Shown here piece after piece: positions 24,701 to 39,700 of a stretch of 64,000 nucleotides of DNA; the first letter of the stretch is position 1, and each line of letters opens with the position of its first letter. The notes under the pieces were generated by a model. It made no database searches, was not told where the DNA came from, and worked only from the letters and a program-made list of their open reading frames with translations. The DNA lies in assembly GCA_028015205.1 (NCBI GenBank), contig CM051516.1, positions 30,146,230-30,210,229 of the forward strand, in the 5' to 3' direction. Origin of the DNA: Mytilisepta virgata. Lineage: Eukaryota > Mollusca > Bivalvia > Mytilida > Mytilidae. The position numbers and the translations under genes were made by a program.

Positions 24701-27700
24701 TCTTGTTTTATTATGGGCCCAGTTTTCAAGTTGGCCCAAATCGGGGTCCAAAATTAAACTTTGTTTGATTTCGTCGAAAATTGAACTATTGGGGTTCTTT
24801 GATATGCCGAATCTAACCGTGCATTTAGATTCTTAATTTTTGGTCCCGTTTTCAAATTGGTCTACATTAAGGTCCAAAGGGTCCAAAATTAAACTTAGTT
24901 TGATTTTAACAAAAATTGAATTCTTGGGGTTCTTTGATATGCTGAATCTAAACATGTACTTAATTTTTTAGCTCACCTGGACCAAAGGTCCATGTGAGCT
25001 TTTACCATCACTTGGCGTCCGTCGTCGTCGTCGTCTGTCGTCGTCGTCGTCTGTTAACAATTTTTCAAACGTTAACTTGTCCGACACCATAAGTCCAATT
25101 GCAACCAAACTTGGTACATTTGTTTAGTGGCATTATGTGTACAAAAATATCGTTCGGATTTTTGATTCGTAAAAAAACATGGCTACCATGGCTAAAAATA
25201 GAACATAGGGGTCAAATTACAGTTTTTTGCAAATAACTTAAAAATGTTTACAGATATCAAAATTTTGGCAAGGGTAAAAGTGATCAGCATGTCAAGATCT
25301 ACCAGCACTGAAATTTTCAAGAAAATCCAATAACCCATGTAGGAGTTATTGCCCTTTTTCCGAGTTTTTTCTAAAATTTGCACTTTGTATACTCAATATC
25401 TTGAAAATTATTAAAGTTATTTGAGAAATTTAAATTGCATATTGTTCAGCACATCAAGATTTACAAAAAATGTAATATGGTCAATGCTGTAGGACCATTC
25501 CATAAATGTTTAGCTCATTAATCTCTTCAAAAGTGTCCATTGGGTCAAGGTAAGAGATATTGCAAAACTGTTTGACAAATATAGGCAGAAATTTTCACAA
25601 GGATTTTTTTTTTCGGTGTTTTGTTTGGTGAAATGAATACTATTGCAGATAGAGAAAAGCTGTAAGTTTTTAAACTAAAGTGATACAAAGATCTCAAATG
25701 GTCAAAGTTGTCTGGTGTTCCCTTTTAGGCGTTATACACTGTAGTTCATAGAAAACACTATTATGCCTTAAGGACCAGGTGAGCGATTCAGGCTCCTGGG
25801 AGCCTCTTGTTTATTATGGGTCCAGTTTTCAAGTTGGTCCAAATCGGGGTCCAAAATTAAAGCTAAAAAAGGGGTAAATTTTTTTTTTTTTGGGGGGGGG
25901 GGCAATTCTCCACAGCATATTGTATTGCACAAGAAGCAAAAAATTGAATATAAATTCAAATCATATGACCAATTCTAAGTTCTTTATTTCAGTTATTCTG
26001 TATCAGAAACCTATTATGTGTCAAATATTTCAAGAAATTTTCAATTGCACAGTATTGTGCAATAGCAATAAATTGATATGTGTGCCCTGTTATAAAAAAA
26101 TAAATGGGCTGTTATGGTTGCAAAGTATAAAGAAATGGGGGGGGGGGGTGGTGGAAAACAAAATTTAGGGGGTGTAAATGAGAAATTGGGGAGGGGGTAA
26201 TTTTTTTCTCATTTCATATTTCATAAATTAAAAAGAAAATTTCAAATTTTTTTAGCAAAAAAAGGGGGGGTTACAATAAATTTTATTGTTTCTTGTTGTT
26301 TTTTTTGCTGTGTCAAATATTTATTCACAATCCAAATTCAGTATTGTATCAAGCTTGAATGTTGTATTCATAATTGCCCCAACTATTCAGGGTTCGACAT
26401 CTGCGGTCGTATCTAGCTGCGCCCAGCGGAGCATTTTATTAGACATAGTTTGTACAATTCTTATTTTAAGGAGGACAGAATCCCGTCAGATTTTTATTCA
26501 TTTTTAACAGATATGAATATTTTTGATGCTCTAATTGAAGTATTATTGTTTGTCTAAATTTTGAGTTTTCACGTTTAAATGTTGATATGATGAATTTATG
26601 CGATTAAATGTAAAATATGATTATTGATCAATTTTTTTAAAAAACATAAATGAAAAAAATAAAACTACATTATCTTTACTATTCTGTACATTTAAGGTAC
26701 AAGAAGGAGTTGATGCTTTGCTGTTCCAGTTGTTGATTTTAGGATGTCTTAGTCACAGGTCAGGAAATGTATGGAGAAGATCAGAACTGGACTATTATAT
26801 CATTGAGTCCATGCCACTTCTAGCCAGGGAAACAGATACACAGGTACTCTAATTCTAAAAATAGAGTTACATTTTAAAATTCTAAAATAAACTACATGCA
26901 TGATGTCATATGTTTGACATCATAGTCCTGCCATGAATGTGATGTTATGTGTTAGTACAGGGAAATATAATAATCAGAGGGTGATGAATCATTGTTCGAG
27001 AATGCGATAGAATTTAAAGAAAAATAATTTTATTGTTTTATGTTACCTTGGATTCTTAAAGGGCCTTGTTCAATTGTAAAAATTCTAAATTAGAATAAAA
27101 AAATTTGTCTTACATGTAAGTTTGTTGGAAATTTTAACACCTCTTTGTCACTATGTTTTTAAAACTAACATTCATTTTTGTTCTAATAATGTTACCTGTG
27201 TAAAAGTCTAAAACAAAGAAATGGAATAATAACTAATTTTTGTCATATTTCTTCAGTTTTCAATTATAAATGCACACACACACATATTGGTCAATCCTCT
27301 ATTTCAGCCTATATAAAAGTTTTGTTCTTTGCTTATTTTATAATTTAGTTAGACAAGAAAATACTTCATGACCCTCTTAGAGTACACAAAGCAGGTTAGA
27401 AATCAGTTGTACAAATGAATTTTGATGTTAATTTTTTTCAGGGAGGAAAGTTGAAATGCCTACATCATTGCCTTAACATTTTACCACATGTGACATGTAG
27501 ATCTCCACAAGAAAGTCTAGAGATTTTAAGTGATCTTCGACGACCTCCAGATTATACGGACCATGATAGACTGTTTGATATAATAGAATTTAAGAGTACA
27601 ACTTTTCAGAGACCATTCCAGTATTTGAAGAGACTCGACACAAACTGTAGACTGAATGATGTCAATGCACAAGTTCCTGAAGGAGATAAAAAGCAGTGCT

Positions 27701-30700
27701 TAACAACATTACTTCGGTTTGTCAGTTGTAACACTGTTTTTCAATATTCAGATGATTTTTTTTTACTAATATTGGTTGTTTTCAGGATTATTATTATAAA
27801 ATTTGATCAGATTACTATAAAGTCTTTGGATCCAGACTTCTAGTTTAAAGTAGTTAGAACTTTGTACATTTCAGGAAGTAAAGTTCCATACAAATTATAC
27901 TGAGATTAATTTGTAAACAACAACATGTACAATGTGTTGGAATTAGTGAACTATATTCAAATCATTAAGATCTTTTTAGAGACCATGATCTGTTAATATA
28001 TATTTTTTTGGTCTAAATTCCAGACATTGTGGTATAAGAGATCCATCCTGGTCAGAGTTGCACCACTTTGTCAGCTTCCTAAACAAACAATTACAGGACT
28101 TTGAAGTGTCAGCTTTCTGTAGTTTAGCAGCCAATGAAGATTTGCCAGGATTTGCAAAATTCGTTCTGAAATTCCTAATACAGATGTCAAGGGTGAGTAC
28201 TCCGATATTTTAAGCTAGAATCAATATAATACAGAATTACCAAAAGTATTTTACAATACAACAGATTACAACAACCATTAATAACATTATAGCAGATGGT
28301 AGAGCACCAAATGGACCAATTGAAACAGTACCAGTTAATACAATACAAATACCAATGAAGTGACACGAAAATTCATGGTAGTTTGAGTGTAATAATGTTT
28401 TTATTCTACATTGAAGAAATTTCATTGACCATTGTTTGGAATTTTGTCAAGATAGTTAGGGGTAGAATTGACAGGTTTTTACTTACATTTTTCATAATTA
28501 AACATCGTGTCTTGTAAATATAACTAATATGGAATATCCAATAACATGGATAAACATGATCATCATGTGTTTTTCATAAAGTTATGTTTACCATGTGTTT
28601 CACAAACATTATACATATGTACAATAAATATTTTGTAGGATTTTTCCACCAGATCTCTTGTTGTTAGTGAAGAGTCTCCTATGCAGATGTTACAGAGACA
28701 AGTGAGTGAGGAGACAGAGAAAGGAGAAGGAGAAGATGTCATTCAGCTTTATCAGATGAGAAGGACATGGGAAACGAGGTCAGTGCAACAAAGTTAACAC
28801 AGGAAATCCTGAGGCAAACCTATTCCAGTTAATATTTTTGGAGCCCACTTTTTCCGCTTTATAGATCCTCTGGCTTCCTTAGTCAATGAAACTGGCTATC
28901 ACAGTAAATCCAAAATGTTGCTTATAGTGGGCATTTAACACCAACAAAATGAACCATTTACTCCAGGACAGTACTGGTTCATAGAACAGAGACCTATTTC
29001 CATACAAATTTTTGAGCAATTTTGTTTTAAAATAGTAGCACATTATGTTTTGTTTTATCATATAATTGATTATAAAACTGAGGAGAAATTGTCCATAATA
29101 TATTCATGTTTTTTTTCAGTCCACATCCTTACCTATTTTTCAACCCAGATCAAAACAGTATGACTTTCCTTGGATTTAACATTGACAGAAGAACAGGCAG
29201 TCTTGTTGATGTTCAAACAAAGACAGTTTTAGAGGATGGAATCATACAACAAAATTTATTTGATGCTTTGGTCAGAAACACAGTGAATTTAGCTGAAGAT
29301 TTTGACAGTCTCCCTAGGTAAATAACTCCACTGTTTGAAGATCATTGAGTATAAATTATTCTCAATGATTTAAAATTAAAATAGTTTTAAAAAAGGTGAG
29401 TATGCTTTTTATTAGTTCTTAGTTTACATAGACAACTTTTGTCATCACTTGGTGTCTTTCCTTCATGAAACTTTATATTATAAACTTTTTTTCTTAAAAA
29501 CAATTCATAAAATTTTGACATCTGAAATTTTTGCTTAAATTCACACCCCTTCCTGGAAAAAAATCAAATGATTATTTCCTTAATAGAAACATGGATAGTA
29601 CTGTCATGGAAAATTGGTTTTCAGGGATGAATCCATGGCACCTCTGGAGGGTTCTTTATAAATTTATTTATCTACTCATTAAGCCAACTCCTTTTATCTT
29701 ATTTCAGACATGAGAAGATACTGAAGCTATGTAATGTTATGGGATTAGATATGGCACATGACCCTGATGAAACTTATGAGCTGACTACAGATAATGTCAA
29801 AAAGATACTGGCTATCTATATGAGATTTAGGTACAGAGGTTATCTGACAGAAAATGGATTTTTTTAACATTTACAAATGAGATTATCTTTATTTACAGTT
29901 ATAGTGCTTTCTCTTTCTTTTAATTTTTAAAACATAATAATTTTATATTGAGAAGATTTATTTTCCTATATGCAGCAAAAAAGATTATTATTTTAGTAAA
30001 AGGTTTTATCCACAAGATAACAATGTTTTTGTATTACAAAAATATTTATGAGCATGCAATATTAACATTAATAAAACCAGGAGTCTTGTTTCATTGAAAC
30101 TCGTGCTATTCATCACATTGTGATATTACAATTTTCTTTTAAAAAAAAATGCAGAGTTTATCATTTATGAAAAGATATAAATTCATTTTAAAGTATGTCA
30201 AGGAAAATGTGAGGGAATCTTGATTGTTTGGGGTTTTTTTTGTATGGTATAGTGCACGTTTAGCCAGCCATGATTTGCATTCAGAAAATATGTTTGAAAA
30301 ACAGACTCTTTTTAAGTTTTATCTATTAGAGGCAATAAAACTTGAAAATTTAAGAATTTAAAATTTAGCTTTAAAGCTGTGGTTCTTTTCAGTTGGTTTA
30401 ATCATTGATTTGTCCTTTTATATCTTCAATGTTTTGATTTTAGATGTGAGATACCTGTTATTATAATGGGGGAGACCGGATGTGGTAAAACACGGCTGAT
30501 TAAATTTATGTGTAGTCTGCAACAACCACCAGGGGTCACCGTGGAGAACATGATTCTCATGAAGGTACAATACTTATGTTTATTGCGATAACAGGATTTC
30601 AGGGTAAGGCAATAAAATCTGGAATTAAATGCTATGTCTTTTTTTATCTTTAAAAATTAGTGTTAATAAAAAGGAATGAATTCAGTAAATCAAGTATTAG

Positions 30701-33700
30701 ATTTTAATCAGTAAGAAAAATTAAAGTCAGGACATTCCTGTATAATTAGGATTTGCAAAGTGGTAATTTTTAAAAGAAAATTTAAGGTACATGGTGGGAC
30801 AAGAGCTTCTGACATCATTAGAAAAGTGAGAAAAGCCGAGGAAATAGCTGCAAAAAATTCGGCAAATTATAGAAACATGGACACTGTATTATTTTTTGAT
30901 GAAGCTAATACAACAGAGGCTATAGGTGTTATAAAGGAGATTATGTGTGACAAATCACTGGGAGGAAAACCTATTCAGTTACATGAAAGGTTAAAGATAG
31001 TAGCTGCTTGTAATCCTTATAGGAAGTAAGTGATGCTTAGATAAGATAAACATACTGTCTTTGGATCAGGTTGTTATGGTCGAATATCGTTTTCTGTGAA
31101 ATTAAAGGAGACCTTTATACGCCCGTCATAGACAGGACGTATTATGGTAAACCAATGTTTGTCCTTTGAGCCATCCATCCATCCGTCAACACTTCGTACC
31201 AGAACTCAAATTTATTTCAATCTATTCTCATGAAATTTTATCATCATCAGGATTGACAGAAGAAAGCTCCTTTTCAATTTTGACAATTTTCGATTTTGTG
31301 GTTCTGGAGTTATGGGACTAAGATTGTCCAAATGAAAGCAATTTTTATACGACCGCAAAATTTTTGCGGTCGTATATTGGTATGACGTTGTCATCGTCGT
31401 CGTCGTCTGTGTCTGCGTCGTCGTCAGCGTCGTCATCCGAAGACATTTGGTTTTCGCACTATAACTTTAGTATAAGTTAATAGAAATCTATGAAATTTAA
31501 ACACAAGGTTTATGACCACAAAAGGAAGGTTGGGATTGATTTTGGGAGTTTTGGTCCCAACAGTTTAAGAATTTGGGGCCAAAAAAGGGCCCAATAAGCA
31601 TTTTTCTTGGTTTTCACACAATAACTCTAGTATAAGTAAATAGAAATCTATGAAATTTAAACACAAGGTTTATGACCACAAAAGGAAGGTTGGAATTGTT
31701 TTTGGGAGTTTTGGTCCCAACAGTTTAGGAATTAGGGGCTAAAAAAGGGCCCAAATAAGCATTTTTCTTGGTTTTTGCACAATAACATTAGTATAAGTAA
31801 ATAGAAATCTATGAAATTTAAACACAAGGTTTATGACCACAAAAGGAAGGTTGGGATTGATTTTTGGAGTTTTAGTCCCAACAGTTTAGGAATTAGGGGC
31901 CAAAAGGGTCCAAAATTAAACTTTGTTTGATTTCATCGAAAATTGACCTATTGGGGTTCTTTGATAAGTCGAATCTAACCATGCATTTAGATTCTTAATT
32001 TTTGGTCCCGTTTTCAAATTGGTCTACATTAAGGTCCAAAGGGTCCAAAATTAAACTTAGTTTGATTTTAACAAAAATTGAATTCTTTGGGTTCTTTTAT
32101 ATGCTGAATCTAAACATGTATTTAGTTTTTTTATTATGGGCCCAGTTTTCAAGTTGGTCCAAATCGGGGTCCAAAATTAAACTTTGTTTGATTTCATTGA
32201 AAATTGAACTATTGGGGTTCTTTGATATGCCGAATCTAACCATGCATTTAGATTCTTAATTTTTGGTCCCGTTTTCAAATTGGTCTACATTAAGGTCCAA
32301 AGGGTCCAAAATTAAACTTTGTTTGATTTTAACAAAAATTGAATTCTTGGGGTTCTTTGATATGCTGAATCTAAACATGTACTTAGTTTTTTTATTATGG
32401 GCCCAGTTTTCAAGTTGGTCCAAATCGGGGTCCAAAATTAAAGCTAAAAAAGGGGTAAATTATTTTTTTTTGGGGGGGAGGGGGCAATTCTCCACAGCAT
32501 ATTGTATTGCACAAGAAGCAAAAAATTGAATATAAATTCAAGTCATATGTCCAATTCTAAGTTCTTTGATTTCAGTTATTCTGTGTCAGAAACCTATTAT
32601 GTGTCAAATATTTGAAGAAATTTTCAATTGCACAGTATTGCGCAATAGCAAGAAATTGATATGTGTGCCCTGTTATCAAAACTTTATTATTAACAAATTC
32701 CATTGGAAATTTGCCAATATAAAATGTGCTGATGAAGCTTTTTTGTTTATCTCATCTAAACTGCTTTTAAATTATGTATATTTAAAATTTGCCATCCATG
32801 ACTATGATGCCATTTTCTATTTTAATATGTTATGGTGTATTTAAATGGGCTGTTATGGTTGCAAAGTATAAAGAAATGGGGGGGGGGGTTGAAAACAAAA
32901 TTTAGGGGGGGGGAATGAGAAATTGGGGAGGGGGCAATTTTTTTCTCATTTCATATTTCATAAATTAAAAAGAAAATTTCAAATTTTTTTTAGCAAAAAA
33001 AGGGGGGGTGTTACAATAAATTTTATTGTTTTTTTTTTGTTTTTTGGGAGGGGGGGGGGGTCAATGTGCAACTTCATAGTGTATTGCACAAAAGCTAAAA
33101 AAAGGGGTAAATTATTATTTTTTTTGGGGGGGGGGGGGGGGTCAATTCTCCAAAGCATATTGTATTGCACAAGAAGCAAAAAATTAAATATAAATTGAAA
33201 TCATATGACCAATTCTAAGTTCTTTGATTTCAGTTATTCTGTGTCAGAAACCTATTATGTGTCAAATATTTCAAGAAATTTTCAATTGTACAGTATTGCG
33301 CAATAGCAAGAAATCTTCAATTGCACAGTATTGTGCAATAGCAAGAAATTGATATGTGTGCCCAATTTTAAATTGGTTATTTCTGATTTATATATAAAAA
33401 CAAATAATACTGATATGGTTTGAATAGGTAAATTAAAAATTTTTAAGTTCTTAGACAATATTCATTCTGTGTCAGAAACCTATGCTGTGTCAAATATTTA
33501 TTCACAATCCAAATTCAGTATTGTATCAAGCTTGAATGTTGTGTTCATAATTGCCCCAACTATTCAGGGTTCGACATCTGCGGTCGTATCTAGCTGCGCC
33601 CAGCGGAGCATTTTATTTACATGTTAACTCTATATTACCCCTAGACTGATTTTCTTCAAACTTTAACACATTATTACAAATGATGGTCTGAGGGTCTGTA

Positions 33701-36700
33701 TACCTTTTGACGATTTTCACTTTTGTCGTTTCAGAGTTATGGAACTTAGTTTGTCCAAATATAAGCAATTTGCCTTGACCAATTTTTTTCAAACTGCTTA
33801 CACAATGATGATATTTAGTTTATTGTCCCCCGCCGCAACGCGATGCGGGGGATATGGTAATGCCGGGCGTCCGTCCGTCCGTCCGTCCGTCCGTGCTTCC
33901 GTTGCGCCGTGCTTCCGTCCGTCCGTCCGTCCACCTTGTAAGCGCTCTAGCAAATTTATTTCTTGACCGATTTGGATAATATTTATACAGTAGCTTTAGC
34001 TCAATGATACCTCAAGGGAGTTCGAAGATGAGTCATGTCGAAATATTTTTGTAGGAGTTATGCCCCTTAATAACTTAGAAAATTGACAAAATTTTCATGT
34101 AAGCGCTCTAGCAAATTTATTTCTTGACCGATTTGGATAATATTTATACAGTAGCTTTAACTCAATGATACCTCAAGGAAGTTCGAAGATGAGTCATGTC
34201 GAAATATTTTTGTAGGAGTTATGCCCCTTAATAACTTAGAAAATTGACAAAATTTTCATGTAAGCGCTCTAGCAAATTTATTTCTTAACCGATTTGGATA
34301 ATATTTATACAGTAGCTTTAACTCAATGATACCTCAAGGGAGTTCGAAGATGAGTCATGTCGAAATATTTTTGTAGGAGTTATGCCCCTTAATAACTTAG
34401 AAAATTGACAAAATTTTCATGTAAGCGCTCTAGCAAATTTATTTCTTGACCGATTTGGATAATATTTATACAGTAGCTTTAACTCAATGATACCTCAAGG
34501 GAGTTCGAAGATGAGTCATGTCGAAATATTTTTGTAAGAGTTATGCCCCTTAATAACTTTGAAAATTGGATTTCAACACTATAGCCATATTGTATAAATA
34601 TCTTCATACCACTCATTAACTTGTAAAAAACTTTAGCAATAACCACAAATTGTTTGTCCTTCTATTCTCTCTCTTTGAGAAAATTTTGTTATGTTTCACT
34701 TGTCCAAGGGTTTCTGATGCTCTAGCAGCGGGGGACTTCGGAACGCTGTTCGATTTATTGTTACAGTGTTATAATTTAGATATGTTAAGCTGTTTTAAAA
34801 GTAACATGACACTTTAATTTGGTAAAAAAAATTCAATTACTTCATAGGGACAGGCATATCATGCGCATATAAGGCGCAGCAGTTACTTTTCGTAGTCTGA
34901 TAATCTTCCATAAATATCTTGATCATAGGGTACGTTTGATTATTATATTTAATGCTTATCTGAGGGCTTGTTTACTCACTGTCTTTGTAATTAAAGTGAA
35001 TTCGAAGTATGGAATCGAAAACTTCAAATGAGCAATTTTCAGAAAGAGCTTATGCTAATTTCATAAATTAAAGCAGTCTGCTATATATTAGTGGAATTTT
35101 TGTGAAAAATAACAGATGTCACTAGGAATGGTTGAAGCATATTGTAATTACATGTCTGTTATGCAATAAATAGACATTATCTATTGCCATGTAAATTAGA
35201 TCGAGTTCTGGCCTTTATTCCAGACATTCTGAAGCACTTATAAAAAGACTAGAGCAGGCTGGACTTGGTTATCATGTGGATGCAGACAAAACAAGTGATA
35301 AATTAGGTATATAGAACTCCCTTCTTTGCCTTGATGTTTGTTAAGTATTTCAGTTTTTGATAATTTATTTCAGATTCGTTACACTGTATTGAATTCTTAT
35401 AAACAATTTTCAAAGTAAACATTTTGAGCTCATGTGGACCAAAAAGTCAGCAATTACCATTATTTGATCTTCTAGAAACTAATGGGCCAATTTTAAACAA
35501 AACCAGGAACTATGAGAAACAAACTTATTTTTAATATTGAAGTTTATTAGAATATTAACTGAAAGAACCACAAAGCCTTTGGAAACAAACTTTGCAAAAA
35601 TTATCATTAGATGTCCAAAATGGCTGCTACAGCCAAACTTTTTAAGTCCAGATTTATGGCAGTTTCATTAGCAAAGAAAGTTGTATAAAGGTCAAGTACC
35701 ACTGAGAGGCCTTGAATAAAGAGTCCAACTTTAACATTGGTCTTTAAATTTTGTGTGTCAATTAGACTTCTTCTAGCATTCTTATAGGCATTGAGTTAAA
35801 AATTTACCACAAAGTATACTGCAAAGGGTCTGAGGCTTAGACAATTTGAGGCTGTTTATTTTCCAGGTCGAGTACCAATGAGACGTTTGGTATACAGAGT
35901 TCAACCTTTACCACAAAGTATGTTACCATTGGTCTGGGACTTTGGACAACTCAACACAGAAGTAGAGGAAATGTACATCAGACAGATGGTCCTGAGATAT
36001 GTATGTTATAATTTTAAAATGATTTGTGTTTTAGAATATGAAGACAAGAAACTAAAATCTATTAACTAACCAATATATTATATGTTGTAGAAATTAACAA
36101 TGATTAATGAAAGGATCCGAGATTCTTCCAACTCAAACATTTTTTTTCTTCAGAATTTGATATCATATTTATTGTAGTTTTACCAATGCAATTTCATGGT
36201 ATCATGGTTGTTGAAAATATCAGCATTTGATGCTTAGCTATTAGGGAAATGAACAATTTGGAGAGATTCAAATTTAGTGATACTCAGTTTTTCTGCTTTT
36301 TTTCAGATAAAGAACAAGCAACTACCAGCTGTACCTGGATTAGATACAACTGTCAGTAAAATACTGACAGAGTCACAAGACTTCATGAGAGAACAGAAGG
36401 TAGGTTATAGGTAAAATACTGACAGAGTCACAAGACTTCATGAGAGAACAAAAGGTAGGTTATAAAGTAAAAGCTGACAGTCACAAGACATTACGAGATC
36501 AGAGTGTAGATTATAAGTACAAAGCTGATAATCACAAAAATGAGAGACGAGAAGAGAAGGTAAGTTATAAGTAAAATACCGTCAGAAGATTTCCTTGAGA
36601 GAAGATGAGGGAAGGTTTATTATGAATAAATTGCTTTCATAGTCAAAAGATTTCATGAGATAACAGAAAAATAAACTGAGATACCAAAATATCTTGTATA

Positions 36701-39700
36701 TAGTGAGCATTTCTCTATTAACCTTCATCAGATATGCTTGCAACAAAAAATTTGGAAAGCCAGAATAAAACAATGAAATGGGCCTATACAGTTTAGCCAA
36801 AATCCAGGTAAGGTCAACTTGATTATATTGAAATTTATCAACTAAAAATTTCGCACTAAGTACCTAACAATCATGTCATAGCCATGTGGGGATGAAACTT
36901 TCATGGACTAACAGTCTGCCAGCAGTGGTACTGCCTCAGTTATAGTAAAACTCAGATACAATTATTCCTTGTATACAGTGCATTTCTGATTGATGTTCAT
37001 CAGACAGGCTAGTGATCAAAACTTTTGGAAAGCCAAAGTTTATATTATTAGGTATGATAATTCATTTTAACATATATTTTTTACTTCAGGATGAATGTAG
37101 TTTTGTAAGTTTACGGGATGTAGAGAGAGTTTTACAAGTGATGAGCTGGTTCTACCAACAGAGTGAGGATAATGACCTTTTATTCAAAAAGATGAGGGAT
37201 GAATCAGAATTTTCAGACACCGAATCGGAGGAGGAAGATGAGGTTCCACAAAACCATCAGGTATATTACACATTGCTATATCCCCCCCAATTAGTGAAGT
37301 GGGGGAATTATTGTGATGGGGGATTCTGTCGGGGCTTGATATATGAGGTCCAATTTGGTCATATCAGCTATGCAAAAATGCACTTATCAGATCAAAATAT
37401 GTGATAAATTCGGGTCATCATTGGGTCAAACATTATGATGTCACTGCATGTTGTGCACCATTTTGTCATCTTGGCTATATTTACCTATAGTCAATGCTAA
37501 CACACAACATTATTGTATAAAATATAGATGACTCATTATTTCAGACCCTTTTTTATTTGAAGTACCTTATATGTCAGAATCATTTGTTGATGCTAATACA
37601 ATACTTTAGTTAATATGTACTTTCAAATTTATTCTTATCTAAATTTATTTTGACTACTTTTTAACTTTTAGATAAAAAGTATCAGTTGAAAATTGGCAAT
37701 CCTCGTCAATTAAGATCAGAGTCGAACACAACCCACCACATGTGAGATTCGAACTCACAACCTCAGTGTTGACAGGCTAGTGATCATAAGAAGTCATGAC
37801 TAACTACAAGGCCCTCTCAGCCACCGAGGTCCCTTTTAAAATAGTAGATTAGATCAAACACTTAAGTCTTTACAAATGCTTCTGTAAGAACTTTCTGTCA
37901 ACATATAAAAAAATTGAAATAAAACATTTTTTCCCAAATTTTACAGGAAATGGATGATGTAACAAGATCACTTGTTCTTGCCCTGGGTGTTTGTTATCAT
38001 GCTTGCCTAAAGAACAGAGATCAATATAGAGCAAGAGTTGCCCAATATTTTACTCAGCCATTACAGTTGCCTGGAGGAGCAGATCAGATTGAGGAAGAAA
38101 TTTTCAAGTAAATTTGTGGAATATTTATACTATTCTTTTTGTCCTATAGAATTTTTTTTTTTTTTGTAATAAATGGCAAACAGGCAGTTGGATAGACATG
38201 CCATTAGGCAGTAGGGCAGCGTCAAAGGAAAAGGTGGAATGCTTTCAATTTGATAAGTTGTTTCTTGTTTATACCTATAGTTATGTCAATATTAACTGCA
38301 TTAAAAGTTATTTCATTTTGGACAAATAACTCAGAAGTATCAAATTCATGATCAAAGATGAATTGAAATAGTTTTTATACGACCGCAAAATTTTTGCGGT
38401 CGTATATTGGTATGACGTTGGCGGCGTCGTCGTCGTCGTCGTCCGTCGTCAGCGTCGTCGTCCGAAGACATTTGGTTTTTGCACTATAACTTTAGTATAA
38501 GTTAATAGAAATCTATGAAATTTAAACACAAGGTTTATGACCACAAAAGGAAGGTTGGGATTGATTTTGGGAGTTTTGGTCCCAACAGTTTAAGAATCAG
38601 GGGTCAAAAAAGGGCCCAATAAGCATTTTTCTTGGTTTTCGCACAATAACTCTAGTATAAGTAAATAGAAATCTATGAAATTTTAACACAAGGTTTATGA
38701 CCACAAAAGGAAGGTTGGGATTGTTTTTGGGAGTTTTGGTCCCAACAGTTTAGGAATTAGGGGCTAAAAAAGGGCCCAAATAAGCATTTTTCTTGGTTTT
38801 TGCACAATAACTTTAGTATAAGTAAATAGAAATCTATGAAATTTAAACACAAGGTTTATGACCACAAAAGGAAGGTTGGGATTGATTTTTGGAGTTTTGG
38901 TCCCAACAGTTTAGGAATTAGGGGCCAAAAGGGTCCAAAATTAAACTTTGTTTGATTTCATTGAAAATTTAACTGTTGGCATTCTTTGATATGCCGAATC
39001 TAACCGTGCATTTAGATTCTTAATTTATGGTCCCGTTTTCAAATTGGTCTACATTAAGGTCCAAAGGGTCCAAAATTAAACTTAGTTTGATTTTAACAAA
39101 AATTGAATTCTTGGGGTTCTTTGATATGCTGAATCTAAACATGTACTTAGTTTTTTTATTATGGGCCCAGTTTTCAAGTTGGTCCAAATCGGGGTCCAAA
39201 ATTAAACTTTGTTTGATTTCATCGAAAATTGAACTATTGGGGTTCTTTGATATGCCGAATCTAACCGCGCATTTAGATTCTTAATTTTTGGTCCCGTTTT
39301 CAAATTGGTCTACATTAAGGTCCAAAGGGTCCAAAATTAAACTTAGTTTGATTTTAACAAAAATTGAATTCTTGGGGTTCTTTGATATGCTGAATCTAAA
39401 CATGTACTTAGTTTTTTATTATGGGCCCAGTTTTCAAGTTGGTCCAAACCGGGGTCCAAAATTAAAGCTAAAAAGGGGGTAAATTATTTTTTTTGGGGGG
39501 GGGGGGGGCAATTCTCCACAGCATATTGTATTACACAAGAAGCAAAAAATTGAATATAAATTCAAATCATATGACCAATTCTAAGTTCTTTATTTCAGTT
39601 ATTCTGTGTCAGAAACCTATTATGTGTCAAATATTTGAAGAAATTTTCAATTGCACAGTATTGCGCAATAGCAAGAAATTGATATGTGTGCCATGTTATC

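Larger units (their letters stand above)
20259..26440 (+). mobile_element. F1 element copy B, carrying three nested insertions
   Basis: Starts TTTTTATACGACCGCA, CGTC microsatellite at 20305-20352, and ends with the complete terminus TGCGGTCGTATCTAGCTGCG...GAGCATTTTATT (26400-26440). Removing an F2 element (20779-21811), a long F3 element (22340-24706) and a short F3 element (24970-25813) restores the uninterrupted F1 tandem structure. The interval is almost all of intron w9 (20148-26696). Confidence 0.85.

Noticed and set aside
6581..33198. Repeated 70-120 codon frames (MISVILCQKPIMCQIFEE...) in F1 copies
   Set aside because: They lie in the AT-rich 3' part of F1, vary in length between copies, and show no known domain. 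Treated as repeat DNA.
37650..37840. A functional tRNA gene on the minus strand
   Set aside because: A- and B-box-like motifs are present, but the arms do not close into a normal cloverleaf, and a non-tRNA tail follows, as in a SINE.
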